A stretch of 64,000 nucleotides of DNA, taken from Bolinopsis microptera (lineage: Eukaryota > Ctenophora > Tentaculata > Lobata > Bolinopsidae). The stretch covers positions 15,829,837 to 15,893,836 of the forward strand of contig NC_087073.1 of the NCBI RefSeq assembly GCF_026151205.1, read 5' to 3'. The position numbers were made by a program, and so were the translations under genes. Each line of letters begins with the position of its first letter. Position 1 is the stretch's first letter. Shown piece by piece: positions 1 to 9,527 of the stretch. A model generated the notes under the pieces. It worked only from the letters and a program-made list of their open reading frames with translations, was not told the DNA's origin and made no database searches.

Positions 1-549
1 CGTGTGATGTGTTGTCCTTCTCCTTTCTGTGTCCCCGTCGTTTTGTTTTGTGACAATACATTGTAGTAGTGTTTTAATATTTAAATCGAACGCAACTCAA
101 TAGTTAATAATAACAAACACAAATACTATTTTAAATAATTGATTAATATCGATTTATATACGAACCAAACATTAATTAATCTTTAATAACCTTTTATATA
201 TGTGTTAAACGATCCAGGGCATATCTAAAATTCGATAATGAACTTCATATATTATTAGTGCCGCGTGCTGATAAATATTCTGGGAATCAATCCACCCAAT
301 CGTGGCGATAACATATTTTTGTGCTTGGCCGGTTTTAGGTTTGAGTTTGTGCTCCAAAAGTGGTAAATCGGGTGCTAGTAAAGCTCTTGCAGGCAACTGG
401 CTCCTTTTGCCAACTGCTTTTGGTTTAAGCGCTGACTCACATTTGGAACTGGCACTGGTATAATTGTAATATCCTACGAAGTCAGCATGCTATATTATTT
501 TGCAAAACTCGTTTAATATCTTGACAATATTTAAAGTTTATGGTTTTAG
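1..549. other. AT-rich non-coding stretch
   Basis: No gene recognised. A 63-codon open frame on the minus strand (396 to 205) matches no family I know and has no supporting splice structure. Nothing here aligns by eye with the second copy of the TTC8 upstream region, so this lies outside the duplicated segment. Confidence 0.5.
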
Positions 550-665
550 GTTTAGGCGCGGCGCACGCACCGCTTATATGTTATAGCTCATTCAGCTTCT
601 GTTTTCAGCGCTGTGTTGCTACACACTGTATAGCATGTGGGTCAAGCGCGGTGCCGCGCCTAAAC
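550..665. mobile_element. small inverted-repeat element (MITE-like)
   Basis: A 116-bp segment bounded by GTTTAGGCGCGGC at the left and its inverted form, GCCGCGCCTAAAC, at the right. The GC-rich ends stand out in AT-rich DNA. No target-site duplication is evident, so mobility is inferred from the inverted ends only. Confidence 0.45.
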
Positions 666-897
666 AGCAAAAGAGTTATTTATTTTAAAATTTATTTTTG
701 TATCTCAAAAATGATGTAAAGTTTTTAATATGACGAAGAATTAAAGCTATTTCCGTATAGCCTAAGTGCTAAGCATGCTCGTTAGAAAAACTATGAACAA
801 TGAACATAACATGCTAGCTTTCTTTATTTTGTAAGTCGCGTCGGCTGACATCTTGGGTTGTACTGGATGTAACAAGTTTATTATCGGATGTCTACTT

Positions 898-984
898 ATA
901 TTTATTATGATATCATTATTCATTGTAATGGCAATAAAATTTAAATTTTGTTTTACTTAAAAAAATTTTGTTTTACTTACTATC
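898..984. repeat. fragment shared with the 56192-56469 element
   Basis: The stretch TATTATGATATCATTATTCA and the following ~60 bases recur at about 56344-56420, inside the element with TTGTCATAC/GTGATACAA ends. Both places also repeat the phrase AAATTTTGTTTTACTTA. This is probably a remnant of the same repeat family. It directly abuts the LINE fragment at 985. Confidence 0.55.
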
Positions 985-1047
985 TTGTAACCTTGTTTTG
1001 TAGAAGTGATCTCTTGTGGATACAATGACTGAGGATGCTCTCTCTCT
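985..1047 (-). pseudogene. LINE fragment, distal piece beyond the hAT insertion
   Basis: This matches 54571-54640 of the long LINE in the same orientation (for example CTTGTTTTGTAGAAGTGATC). It continues the LINE fragment at 4250-4989 once the hAT-like element at 1048-4249 is removed. The fragment stops at about 985, so most of the reverse transcriptase is absent from this copy. Confidence 0.8.
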
Positions 1048-1339
1048 CAGTGGCGTAACGAAAGGCCCTGCTGACCCCGCTGTGCAGGGGGCGCCGTCTT
1101 AGGGGGGCGCCAAATCGTCGTTTGAATGTGGGACAATTTCGAAAACTTAACTAAAGTACTAGCAAAACTGCGAGTTTTGCTCTAGATACACACTTTTTTA
1201 GAGATTTTACCGGCGTATTCTTTAAAGTCACCTAATTTGTTCAATTTTAGGGAGGGGCACCAAAAGGGGGGGGGGGTGTCATGTCCGTCTATGTCCGCCT
1301 ATGTCCTGTCCTTTTTGGATTCTATGAGACAACGGACGT

Positions 1340-1510
1340 GTTTTTTGGGACATTGGCGGACACGGACGGACATTGGCGGACTCGGACGGACATTGGCGGA
1401 CTCGGACGGACATTGGCGGACTCGGACGGACATTGGCGGACCCGGACGGACATTGACGGACTTGGATGGACATTGATGGACATTAGCGGACATTGGTGGA
1501 CATTAGCGGA
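1340..1510. repeat. 20-bp minisatellite
   Basis: Tandem units of CTCGGACGGACATTGGCGGA, exact in the middle and decaying towards the right. All frames stay open here, which produces several spurious short reading frames. The GTCCGCC core is the inverse of the 10-bp repeat at 4000-4130 at the other end of the same transposon. Confidence 0.9.
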
Positions 1511-1524
1511 CAAACATTTTGAGG

Positions 1525-3840
1525 ACTGAAGAGTACTGAAGAGTACTGAAGAGTACTGAAGAGTACTGAGGAGGATGGCTGAGAAGGATGGCTGAGGAGG
1601 ATGGCTGAGGAGGATGACTGAGGAGGATGACTGAGGAGGATGACTGAGAGGGAGAAGAAGGATCAGGAAGACCCAGGAAGAGGAGGAGGAGGAGGACCCA
1701 GAAGGAGGACCTAGGAGGAGGAGGAGGAGAACTGAGGAGGATGACTGAGGAGGAGGAGGACTCAGGAGGAGGACTGAGGAGGACTGAGAAGGAGGAGGAC
1801 TGAGGAGGATGGCTGAGGAGGATGGCTGAGGAGGATGGCTGAGGAGGATGGCTGAGGAGGATGACTGAGAGGGAGGAGGAGGAGGAAGAGGAGGAAGAAG
1901 ACTGAGGAGGAGGAGGAGAAGGACTGAGGAGGAGAAGGAGGAGAAGGAGAAGGAGGACCCAGGAGGAGGAGGACCCAGGAGGAGGACCCAGGAAAAGGCC
2001 CCAGGAGAAGGAGGAGGACTGGGGAGGAGGAGAACTGTTGAGGACTGATGAGGAGGACTGAGGACGAGGAGGAAGAGTAGGAGGAGGACTGAGGAGGGGA
2101 GGAGGAAGAGGACTGGGGAGGATCAGGAAGACCCAGGAGGACCCAGGAGGAGGAGGAGGAGGAGGAGGACTGAGGAGGACTGAGGAGGAGGACTGACGAT
2201 GACTGAGAAGGAGGAGGACTGAGGAGTACTGAGGAGGTTGGCTGAGGAGGATGGCTGGGGAGGATGGCTGAGGAGGATGACTGAGGAGGATGACTGAGAG
2301 GGAGGAGGAGGAGGACTCAGGAGGAGGACTCAGAAGGAAGAGGAGGAGGACTCAGGAGGAGGACTTAGGAGAAATGAGAAGGAGGACTGAGGAGAACTGA
2401 GGAGGAGGAGGAGGAGGACTGAATAGGAGGAGGAGAAGGAGGGGGACTGGGAGAGGACTGGGGAGGAGGAGGACTGATGAGAAGGATGAGGAGGAGGACC
2501 CAGGAGGAGGAGGAGGACCCAGAAGGAGGACCTAGGAGGAGGAGGAGGAGGAGGACCCAGAAGGAGGACCTAGGAGGAGGAGGAGGAGGAGAACTGAGGA
2601 GGATGACTGAGGAGGAGGAGGACTCAGAGGAGGACTGAGGAGGACTGAGAAGGAGGAGGGCTGAGGAGGATGGCTGAGGAGGATGGCTGAGGAGGATGAC
2701 TGAGAGGAAGAGGAGGAAGAGGAGGAAGAGGACTGAGGAGGAGGAGGAGAAGGACTGAGGAGGAGAAGGAGGACCCAGGAGGAGGAGGACCTAGGAGGAG
2801 GAGGACCCAGGAGGAGGACCCAGGAAAAGGCCCCAGGAGGAGGAGGAGGACTGGGGAGGAGGAGAACTGTTGAGGACTGATGAGGAGGACTGAGGACGAG
2901 GAGGAAGAGTAGGAGGAGGAGTGAGGAGGGGAGGAGGAAGAGGACTGGGGAGGATCAGGAAGACCCAGGAGGACCCAGGAGGAGGAGGAGGAGGAGGACC
3001 CAGGAGGAGGAGGACTGAGGAGGACTGAGGAGGAGGACTGACGATGACTGAGAAGGAGGAGGACTGAGGATTACTGAGGAGGATGGCTGAGGAGGATGGC
3101 TGGGGAGGATGGCTGAGGAGGATGATTGAGGAGGATGACTGAGAGGGAGGAGGAGGAGGACTCAGGAGGAGGACTCAGAAGGAAAAGGAGGAGGACTCAG
3201 GAGGAGGACTTAGGAGAAATGAGAAGGAGGACTGAGGAGAACTGAGGAGGAGGAGGAGGACTGAATAGGAGTAGAAGAAGGAGGGGGACTGGGAGAGGAC
3301 TGGGGAGGAGGAGGACTGATGAGAAGGATGAGGAGGAGGACCCAGGAGGAGGAGGACTGAGGACCGAGGAGGAAGAGGAGGAGGAGGACCCAGGAGGAGG
3401 AGGACTGAGGAGGACTGAGGAGGATGGCTGAGGAGGATGACTGAGAGGGAAGAGGAGGAGGAGGAGGAGGAGGACTGAGGAGGACTGAGAAGGAGGAGGA
3501 GGAGGACTGAGGAGGACTGAGAAGGGGGACTGGGGGAGGACTGAGGAGGAGGATGGAGGACTGAGGAGAAGGATGAGGAGGAGGACTGACGAGGACTGAG
3601 GACTGAGGAGGAAGAGGAGGAGGATGAAGAGGAGGAGGACGACCCAGGAGGAGGACCCAGGAGGAGGACTCAGGAGGAGGAGGAGGACTGGGGAGGAGGA
3701 GGACTGTTGAGGACTGATGAAGAGGACTGAGGATGAGGAGGAGGAGTAGGAGGAGGACTGAGGAGGGGAGGAGGAAGAGGACTGAGGAAGATCAGGAAGA
3801 CCCAGGGGGAGGAGGAGGAAGAGTAGGAGGAGGAAGCATC
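1525..3840. repeat. GAGGA/GACTGAGGA low-complexity tract with ~840-bp higher-order repeat
   Basis: Purine-rich tandem DNA built from GAGGA, GACTGAGGA, ATGGCTGAGG and ACCCAGGAGG blocks. A higher-order duplication is visible: AGGAAAAGGCCCCAGGAG recurs at about 1990 and 2823, and GAACTGTTGAGGACTGATGA at about 2029 and 2863, a spacing of roughly 835 bp. A 219-codon Ser/Pro/Leu reading frame on the minus strand (3856 to 3197) is a by-product of the low complexity. Confidence 0.9.
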
Positions 3841-3999
3841 TAAATGTTATTTCCATTTTTGTCCGTTTTTGTCCATTTTTGTCCGTTTTTGTCCGCTCTA
3901 TTTTTTGTCCGTTTTGAAAATATAGGGTACTGAACGGACAAAAATCATGATCCCCCTATAACAGCAAAAATTGAACATTTTATTTAGCAATTTAGGTGT

Positions 4000-4130
4000 C
4001 CATTAATGTCCGCCTATGTCCGCCTATGTCCGCCTATGTCCGCCTATGTCCGTCTATGTCCGCCTATGTCCGCCAATGTCCGCCTATGTCCGTCTATGTC
4101 CGCCTATGTCCGCCTATGTCCTGTCCTTTT
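4000..4130. repeat. 10-bp minisatellite (TGTCCGCCTA)
   Basis: About twelve tandem units of TGTCCGCCTA with occasional TGTCCGTCTA. It is followed by CTGTCCTTTTTGGATTCTAT, the same phrase that follows similar units at 1279-1330. This is part of the right arm of the hAT-like element. Confidence 0.9.
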
Positions 4131-4249
4131 TGGATTCTATGAGACAAGCGGACATAGACGGACGTGACACCCCCCCAAAAGGGGAGGGGGCGCCAACAGG
4201 GGGGCGCTTTTTTCGGCAGGGGGCGCCAACAGGCAACGTTACGCCACTG

Positions 4250-4989
4250 CTCTCTCTGATGTTTTCCTGTACAGTCGTTTATAATCTGGGCAATCATGAT
4301 TCTTTTGATACAGTCTCTCAATCTTTCTTCTCATTGCTTTTGCTAGTTGACAGTGTGTAGACCACCATTCAGCGTTATGATCTTTTCTTGGGATGAAAGT
4401 TTTTTCTTTAGCATGCTTGTCCAAAATACTGCTCAGCTCAGACTCATAGATATCAACTGCACTATCGAGGTCATTGAAGCAATCAGTGTCACATAGTTTT
4501 GACTTAAGAATGTCCTCAACAAAAGCATCTAGGTCTATGCAAGCAATGTTTCTGTAAGTAATTGGTTCTAGAGTGCCTATGGGTGCTGGAGATACATTGC
4601 AATTAAAAGCAACAAAGTAGTGGTCAGACGATGTGCCAGAATCAGTAATGACAGGATCTAGAACTTCAATGCAATCGTGAGTAAAAGAACCATCCCTGGT
4701 AATTACAAGATCTAATATGCCCCCATCTCTGTGTGTTGCAGCTGAAATTTGTTACACCCACCCACAAGACTTAAGTAGTGAATTAAACCTTTGTGCAACT
4801 GAATCATTTTCGTCTTCAATGTGGATATTAAAATCACCCATGATCAAGGGCTTTCCAGGTTTGTCTACTAAATCAACCAAGAGTTGCTCAAAGTCAGTTA
4901 GAAATTGGGGGATGTTAGCACTCTGAGATGTGGAGGTGCCAGAACGGTAAATTGAAACAATTCGTAGTATATCTCCAGAAGAACCCATT
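4250..4989 (-). pseudogene. LINE endonuclease-domain fragment with a premature stop
   Basis: Read on the minus strand this encodes part of an apurinic-type LINE endonuclease: an upstream piece with PLIMGDFNIH, then, after a stop, the SDHYFV region also present in the long LINE at 52575-55130. The stop is a TAA where CAA (Gln) is expected in SCGWV-x-QISAATH. The reverse transcriptase part is missing except for 985-1047, and the 5' side ends abruptly at about 4989. It is dead: stop codon, hAT insertion and truncation at both ends. Confidence 0.85.
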
Positions 4990-5756
4990 TAACCAATTGT
5001 TACCAATTTAGTTACTAACCCAAATTACAACTTGTTTTACTTTGTCTCCCGTGATTGATCAGAACATACAATTTAACAGTGGTAGCAGGAAGGAACGATT
5101 AGATCAATCATGGGGAAGACAAAGTCCCTAGGTCTTTTGACTCTTAAGGTTGCGAACAAAATGAAGGAGCAGACTTTAGGCTAGAAACTTTATTGTATTT
5201 ATAGACAATATTATATTTATAGCCTAAAGTTTGCTTCTTCATTTTTTTCGCAACCTTAAGAGTCAAAAGATAACTTCTCCAAGAAAAATCAAGGTTAAAT
5301 GCGACTCATAAATATAGCCCCCTTGAACTGTATTTACCGAAGTGAGCAAAGTTCGATTTATTTTTTAGTATTGACAAAATAAACGATGTAATTTTTTAAT
5401 TTGTTAACCTACATTACAAATTTCGATATAAATTCAATAAAGACTGAAAGTTTATAAACACCTTGTAAATCAAAGTCTAATTCAAATACAATCGGTGAGT
5501 GTTATTTAATCACCATAAGCAATGAGGAATTGCTCTAAGGATGTTGAATATATCATACCAATAGATAGCGCTCGATTATAAATATATACAGTTTTGAAAA
5601 TGTGCTGTACTACGCCGCGCATAAGTGTTTATAAATTAGATTGTGAACATGAATATTTGTTTCGTGAATAATTAAATTAAGTTTTTGCATTGTCATTTTC
5701 AACAAGCAAAAATTTACTGAAAAGTTGATGTTGATCTTCATAAATTAACTCGGAGG
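4990..5756. other. Non-coding; foldback then start of duplicated segment
   Basis: The first ~350 bases contain a foldback (listed separately) and have no counterpart at 55131-55605. From about 5338 (AGCAAAGTTCGATTTATTTT) the sequence runs parallel to 55617 onward. No gene seen. Confidence 0.6.
5040..5275. repeat. double foldback (two nested-style inverted repeats)
   Basis: CTTTGTCTCCCGTGATTGATC (5040) pairs with GATCAATCATGGGGAAGACAAAG (5102). Next to it, the ~52-bp arm starting GGTCTTTTGACTCTTAAGG (5131) pairs with the arm ending CCTTAAGAGTCAAAAGA (5272). Likely a small inverted-repeat transposon or two adjoining ones. Confidence 0.7.
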
Positions 5757-5870
5757 TTGGAGGACTTCGCCGCTTCGACGCGCCGCGCGAACTAGCATTC
5801 TTGCTTCGCATCGTCGATTATTGCTCTGCTTCGCAGAGCAACGATCTCGATGGGTTGACATCGTCAACCA
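5757..5870. mobile_element. 114-bp insertion with 10-bp TSD, copy 1 only
   Basis: A GC-rich block flanked by a perfect 10-bp duplication AACTCGGAGG (5747-5756 and 5871-5880). The other copy of the region (about 56039) has a single CTCGGAGG and no insert. The right end, GACATCGTCAACCAA, closely matches the right end of the 56503-56596 element, GACATCGTCAATCAA. A 10-bp duplication suggests a Mutator-like mechanism, but this is inferred. It contains a short hairpin GCTCTGCTTCGCAGAGC. Confidence 0.8.
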
Positions 5871-5880
5871 AACTCGGAGG

Positions 5881-6326
5881 CTTCAAGTTTTAATATTTAA
5901 ATTAAATAGCAAGCTAGATTTTTAGTTTACTAAATTGTAAATTTATTCATTATTTGTTATTAAATTGTTTGCAATCCAAAATTAAATTAATTTTCCTATT
6001 TAAATGTGTTGTGTGCCGTGCCCTGGTCGTACGTTTGGTAATATTTTATTTATAGCATTTTTTGAGTAAACTGCATAAATTATGTATTTATTTTATAATT
6101 GTCAACCAGATTGTTTTAATTTTGTAAAATCTAAAACGCGCGGCTTAGGTGCGTCGCGTTTGGAGTCATTTTTAAAAAATGTTGTTTTCTTGAATTGTAT
6201 TAATTGGTAATACATAATAACAATAATAGAAATCAAATTTTGATCAACCTGGTAAGCCCAGGTTTTTATATTTATGTTCATAAAACATAAATATAAAAAC
6301 CGAACAGAGATTCGGTTGAATGACAG
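5881..6326. other. Non-coding, parallel to 56040-57130
   Basis: AT-rich DNA without genes. It aligns with the second copy, where three small transposons interrupt it. A short palindrome (GGTTTTTATATTTATGTTC ... AAACATAAATATAAAAACC) at 6259-6301 is present in both copies. Confidence 0.6.
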
Positions 6327-6335
6327 GCTGAGCGC

Positions 6336-6714
6336 TTTTACTAAATCGCTCACCCAAATTTTAAGAAAATTCTTGTTAAAAGGCCCTTTGGGGATGAAAT
6401 TGATCTGGATCGGTGTATTTTTGGACGCTGATTCCGAATCACCCCATGACGTAGGGTGAAAATGCTTCCCTGGAGAGTTATGGGCAAAAACCGTTTTGGT
6501 CACGTGACAGGCTAGTAAAACATGAATTCGATTGTTTAGGGCTCGGGTTAGGGTTAGGGTTGTGGTAATGGGTAAGAGTTATGGATAGCTTCGGGGTTAT
6601 GGTTAGGGTTAGGGTTGGGATTAGGGTTTATGTAAAACCGTTTTGTACGGCTGCAAAACCATAAAAACCAATGTCACGTGAAATTTTTGGGCGAGCGAAT
6701 TAGTAAAAGCCAAT
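6336..6714. mobile_element. inverted-repeat element carrying telomere-like repeats, copy 1 only
   Basis: The inner left end TTTTACTAAATCGCTCACCC pairs with the right end GGGCGAGCGAATTAGTAAAA. The 9-bp GCTGAGCGC occurs at both borders (6327-6335 and 6715-6723), and the second copy has it once without the insert (about 57123). The interior has GTCACGTGA motifs facing each other and a TTAGGG-type tract at 6541-6630. No coding capacity seen. Confidence 0.8.
6541..6630. repeat. interstitial telomere-like repeats
   Basis: Degenerate GGGTTA units (GGGTTAGGGTTAGGGTTG and GGTTAGGGTTAGGGTTGGGA) in two clusters. They lie inside the 6336-6714 element, so they are cargo of that element and not a chromosome end. 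Confidence 0.85.
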
Positions 6715-6723
6715 GCTGAGCGC

Positions 6724-7991
6724 CGCCCAGTAAATTTTGATTATTTGTCTTTATAAAAAGCTATTAACACCAATCACACGAGCTTATTACTTTTGATTTG
6801 TAATTCAAGCAAAATTGTTTTCGTAGTTAAATATATCCTATTTTATAAAGGTCTAGTATTTTGATGACACGAGTTGAGATCTCGAGGACTGCAGTCGTAC
6901 TATACAGCAAAAAAATCTTTTGACCTCTTATATTATTCGGACTCGTAAAATCTGGACTATTAAGGATTGGACAATACGTAACCTGAATATCCGAGGAGAG
7001 TTCTGTTATGTAGCTTGTTATTGTAATTTGTGATCCAAACATACAAAAGAAGGCATATTACCTGAATAACTTAGGTGAGATCTTGGGACGTTTGCTTGGT
7101 CTCAAAATTCAAAACTGAGCACTGCTTACTATCAGTATCTAGCTTAATATCTAAGGTGAGATATAGATCACGAAACCTTCTTTTGACTTCAATATCCGAA
7201 CCTTGTAGAAAGTAGGATTATTTTCATTTTGGTTTGTTATATTTGAGTACTGGACCGTTTCTGCTTATGATATGACTGTTTGGCTGGGTAAGTTGATAGG
7301 AGTGACTAATTGATTGGAGTGCCTAATTTTGTGAGATGGAATACCACACAGGGCAGAGGTACTCAGATGCTGTGGGATACATTAGGAAGCGCCGTCGTTT
7401 CGAATTCTAAAGAACGACGGTAATGTCTCTCCGGGGAGACAGAGGGGCGAGAAAGAACTTTGTCAATATAGACAGTTTAGATTTGAACTTGGGGCTGCAA
7501 GGCCAAGGGTGATTTTCAAAATATTGAGTTTTTAAGGGTTATTTTTATATAGGGTCGTTGTGACATTATGTGTATACTGTTTGAAACATTTTATTGATTG
7601 AAATAAATTTTCGTGCACATACAGTTGAATTTTATAATTCAATTTTGTGAGCTGTATGTTGATGATTATGCAGGCCCTGCGTGGGGTTGAACTTACAATT
7701 TTAAATTTATCTATAAGTATGATATCACATGTATTGATTGTACTCTGCTTAATACAGGTTTTGTCTTCCTTTTAGATCCCCAGATATGATTCCCCAATCA
7801 TCTTCTTCTTGATGTTTAACCAAAAAAAACTAGAAACGGCTGAAAAGTTAATTTAACAGTGCAAAAGCATGAACTCGCTCAGTCCAAACTCGCTGCATTA
7901 AAAAGTAAATTTAATTCTGAGCCCCCAACACAATATATCGGCCAGTAATTAAATAACTTGGTGTAGAGCTCAGACAGCACACTCCATCCAT
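6724..7991. other. Non-coding upstream region, duplicated
   Basis: Runs parallel to 57123-60071. No gene seen. A ~41-bp insert at about 7592-7632 (TGATTGAAATAAATTTTCGTGCACATACAG...) sits between repeated TTTTAT bases and is absent at the matching place in copy 2. The same 30-bp phrase appears in copy 2 at 58875 and 59075, in a different insert. Confidence 0.6.
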
Positions 7992-8597
7992 CAGAGGCAG
8001 CTATTGAGGGCGTCCAGGCGTCCGTGGACGCCCTAAAATTATTATCTGGTGGCTGGTGCTTAAAATAGAAATAGTAATTAGTAATAGTGTTAGGAAATAA
8101 CAAATCGCAATATAAAGCTCTTTATTCACTATCATACGTTTTAATGTAAGCGCATGCATGATCTTCGTGAAATTTTGTGTTGTAGGGAGTCCAACCCTAC
8201 CATTGGACTTCTCAGCCGCGCAGTTTTAACACATAGTTAATTGTAAACGTTACAAAGCACATCGTGGGCATCCCACTACAGGTAATCTATTATGATTTGC
8301 CTCGATTTGAGGGTCCAGGACCCTTTGCAGTTTGAACTATTGACTGCTATGATACTGCGCGGCTAAGATTGTACACGTGTGGTGTCCTGTTTCAACCATG
8401 TTATAAGTTTTTGTTTTTGTTTGCTGTCGCCTGTAAAGTGTTACACATTACATATAACAAGGCCCTGTGTGTAATGTATTCGGTAGTTTGGAGGGATCAG
8501 CTTGAGCCGGCTCCCAAGCCCCCTCCCCCCCCCCCCCCCCAGTCCATCGATTGGACCCCCAACAAAACTGCCAGCCAGCTCCCACGAGCCGCCTCTG
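7992..8597. mobile_element. 606-bp non-autonomous hAT-like element, copy 1 only
   Basis: Starts CAGAGGCAGCTATTGAGG and ends AGCCGCCTCTG, flanked by a perfect 8-bp duplication CCATCCAT (7984-7991 and 8598-8605). The second copy has the unoccupied target ACTCCATCCATCATTATAC at about 60070. A close relative lies at 57889-58422 in the opposite orientation. The interior has a poly-C run at about 8526-8539 and a copy of the phrase CAGCCGCGCAG in both orientations. No transposase. Confidence 0.9.
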
Positions 8598-8605
8598 CCA
8601 TCCAT

Positions 8606-9209
8606 CATTATACAATTAGACCCCTGATTATAATGTATCTTGAGACATGGCATAATGTTTTTAGCTCTTTACTTATCTCCTTCGATAATTACCATCATCA
8701 TTATCGGGGGATGAAAACCATTGACCACATACAACTGAACTCAGAAAATAGAAAAACATCCATACAAACTCAAAATAAGCAATTCATGAAGCATACACTC
8801 TAATTATTGCAGATTATAGATGATACAGTATTGCACTGCCTCCAGAATCTAACCCACCACTGTAGTAAATGACAACAGGCTAGTATTACAATACCACTAA
8901 TGATACACAAAACCACCAATTAAACCATCTCCCGAATATAAAAATTAAAAAAACTTTAATCATTTGGTTTCGTCAGAGTTTTGTCGGCACTAAACCAATA
9001 AAAACCATGCCCATAACTCCAACTGTTTTCTTGATTAAGCTGTTCGGAAATTACCCACAGACAGACAGACACACAGACACACACATTTTGGGATTATTAG
9101 TATAGATTAGACTACAATTATATTAGCCCAAATTTAATTTTAGACCTTTTAATTTTTTCAGTACTTATAAATCAAATAGTTTTTGCTATGTCTCCTCAGT
9201 GAGCTTGAG
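8606..9209. other. Non-coding upstream of TTC8 copy 1
   Basis: Parallel to 60080-60690. It includes a short CAGA/CACA-rich stretch at 9057-9088. No open frame of interest. Confidence 0.6.
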
Positions 9210-9317
9210 GTAGGAGTGTGTAGGAATAATCTCGGTTTGTCATCCCGCTGTTTGTGAGGAGTCCTCGCAAACAGCGGGATGACAAACCGAGATTATTCCC
9301 ACAGCACACACTCCCCC
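9210..9317. repeat. long hairpin upstream of TTC8 copy 1
   Basis: The arm AGGAATAATCTCGGTTTGTC...GTTTGTGAGGA is followed directly by its inverse, TCCTCGCAAAC...GAGATTATTCCC, giving a ~50-bp stem with almost no loop. The outer bases GGAGTGTGT/ACACACTCC also pair. The same hairpin sits upstream of copy 2 at 60691-60789. Probably an old palindromic MITE that predates the duplication. Confidence 0.85.
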
Positions 9318-9527
9318 ACCGTTTTAAGTTAACACTGAATTCGAAAAAGGTTTAACGTATTGATCTAGTTTATAATGTGTTCTTTTTGTGTATTGATGAT
9401 TTTATTCTATACTGTATAGTTTTTATTAAGTTTATATAAGTCAAGTTTATACTTTTATATAACTGAAAGTTGTTTGAAAGGTATTCCTAAACTGATTCAC
9501 ACAAATTCCTATTGTTAGAAAGTCAAA

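Larger units (their letters stand above)
1048..4249. mobile_element. non-autonomous hAT-like transposon loaded with tandem repeats
   Basis: The left end is CAGTGGCGTAACG and the right end is its exact inverse, CGTTACGCCACTG. The element is flanked by an 8-bp duplication CTCTCTCT (1040-1047 and 4250-4257), and the uninterrupted target is visible in the LINE at about 54630. CAGTGGCG ends with an 8-bp duplication are typical of hAT transposons. GC-rich subterminal blocks (GGGGGCGCC, CCAAAAGGGG) are also inverted at the two ends. No transposase is present: the interior is a 20-bp minisatellite, a 2.3-kb GAGGA-rich tract and a 10-bp minisatellite. Confidence 0.85.

Noticed and set aside
3197-3856. 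219-codon Ser/Pro/Leu-rich open frame on the minus strand
   Set aside because: It is the complement of a GAGGA low-complexity tract inside a transposon; the frame is open only because the repeat lacks stops.
6541-6630. Chromosome end or telomere
   Set aside because: The TTAGGG-type units are degenerate, few, and enclosed in an inverted-repeat element with unique sequence on both sides.
8369-8803. 144-codon open frame upstream of TTC8
   Set aside because: It crosses the right half and border of the 7992-8597 transposon, includes a poly-C tract, and is absent from the other copy of the locus.
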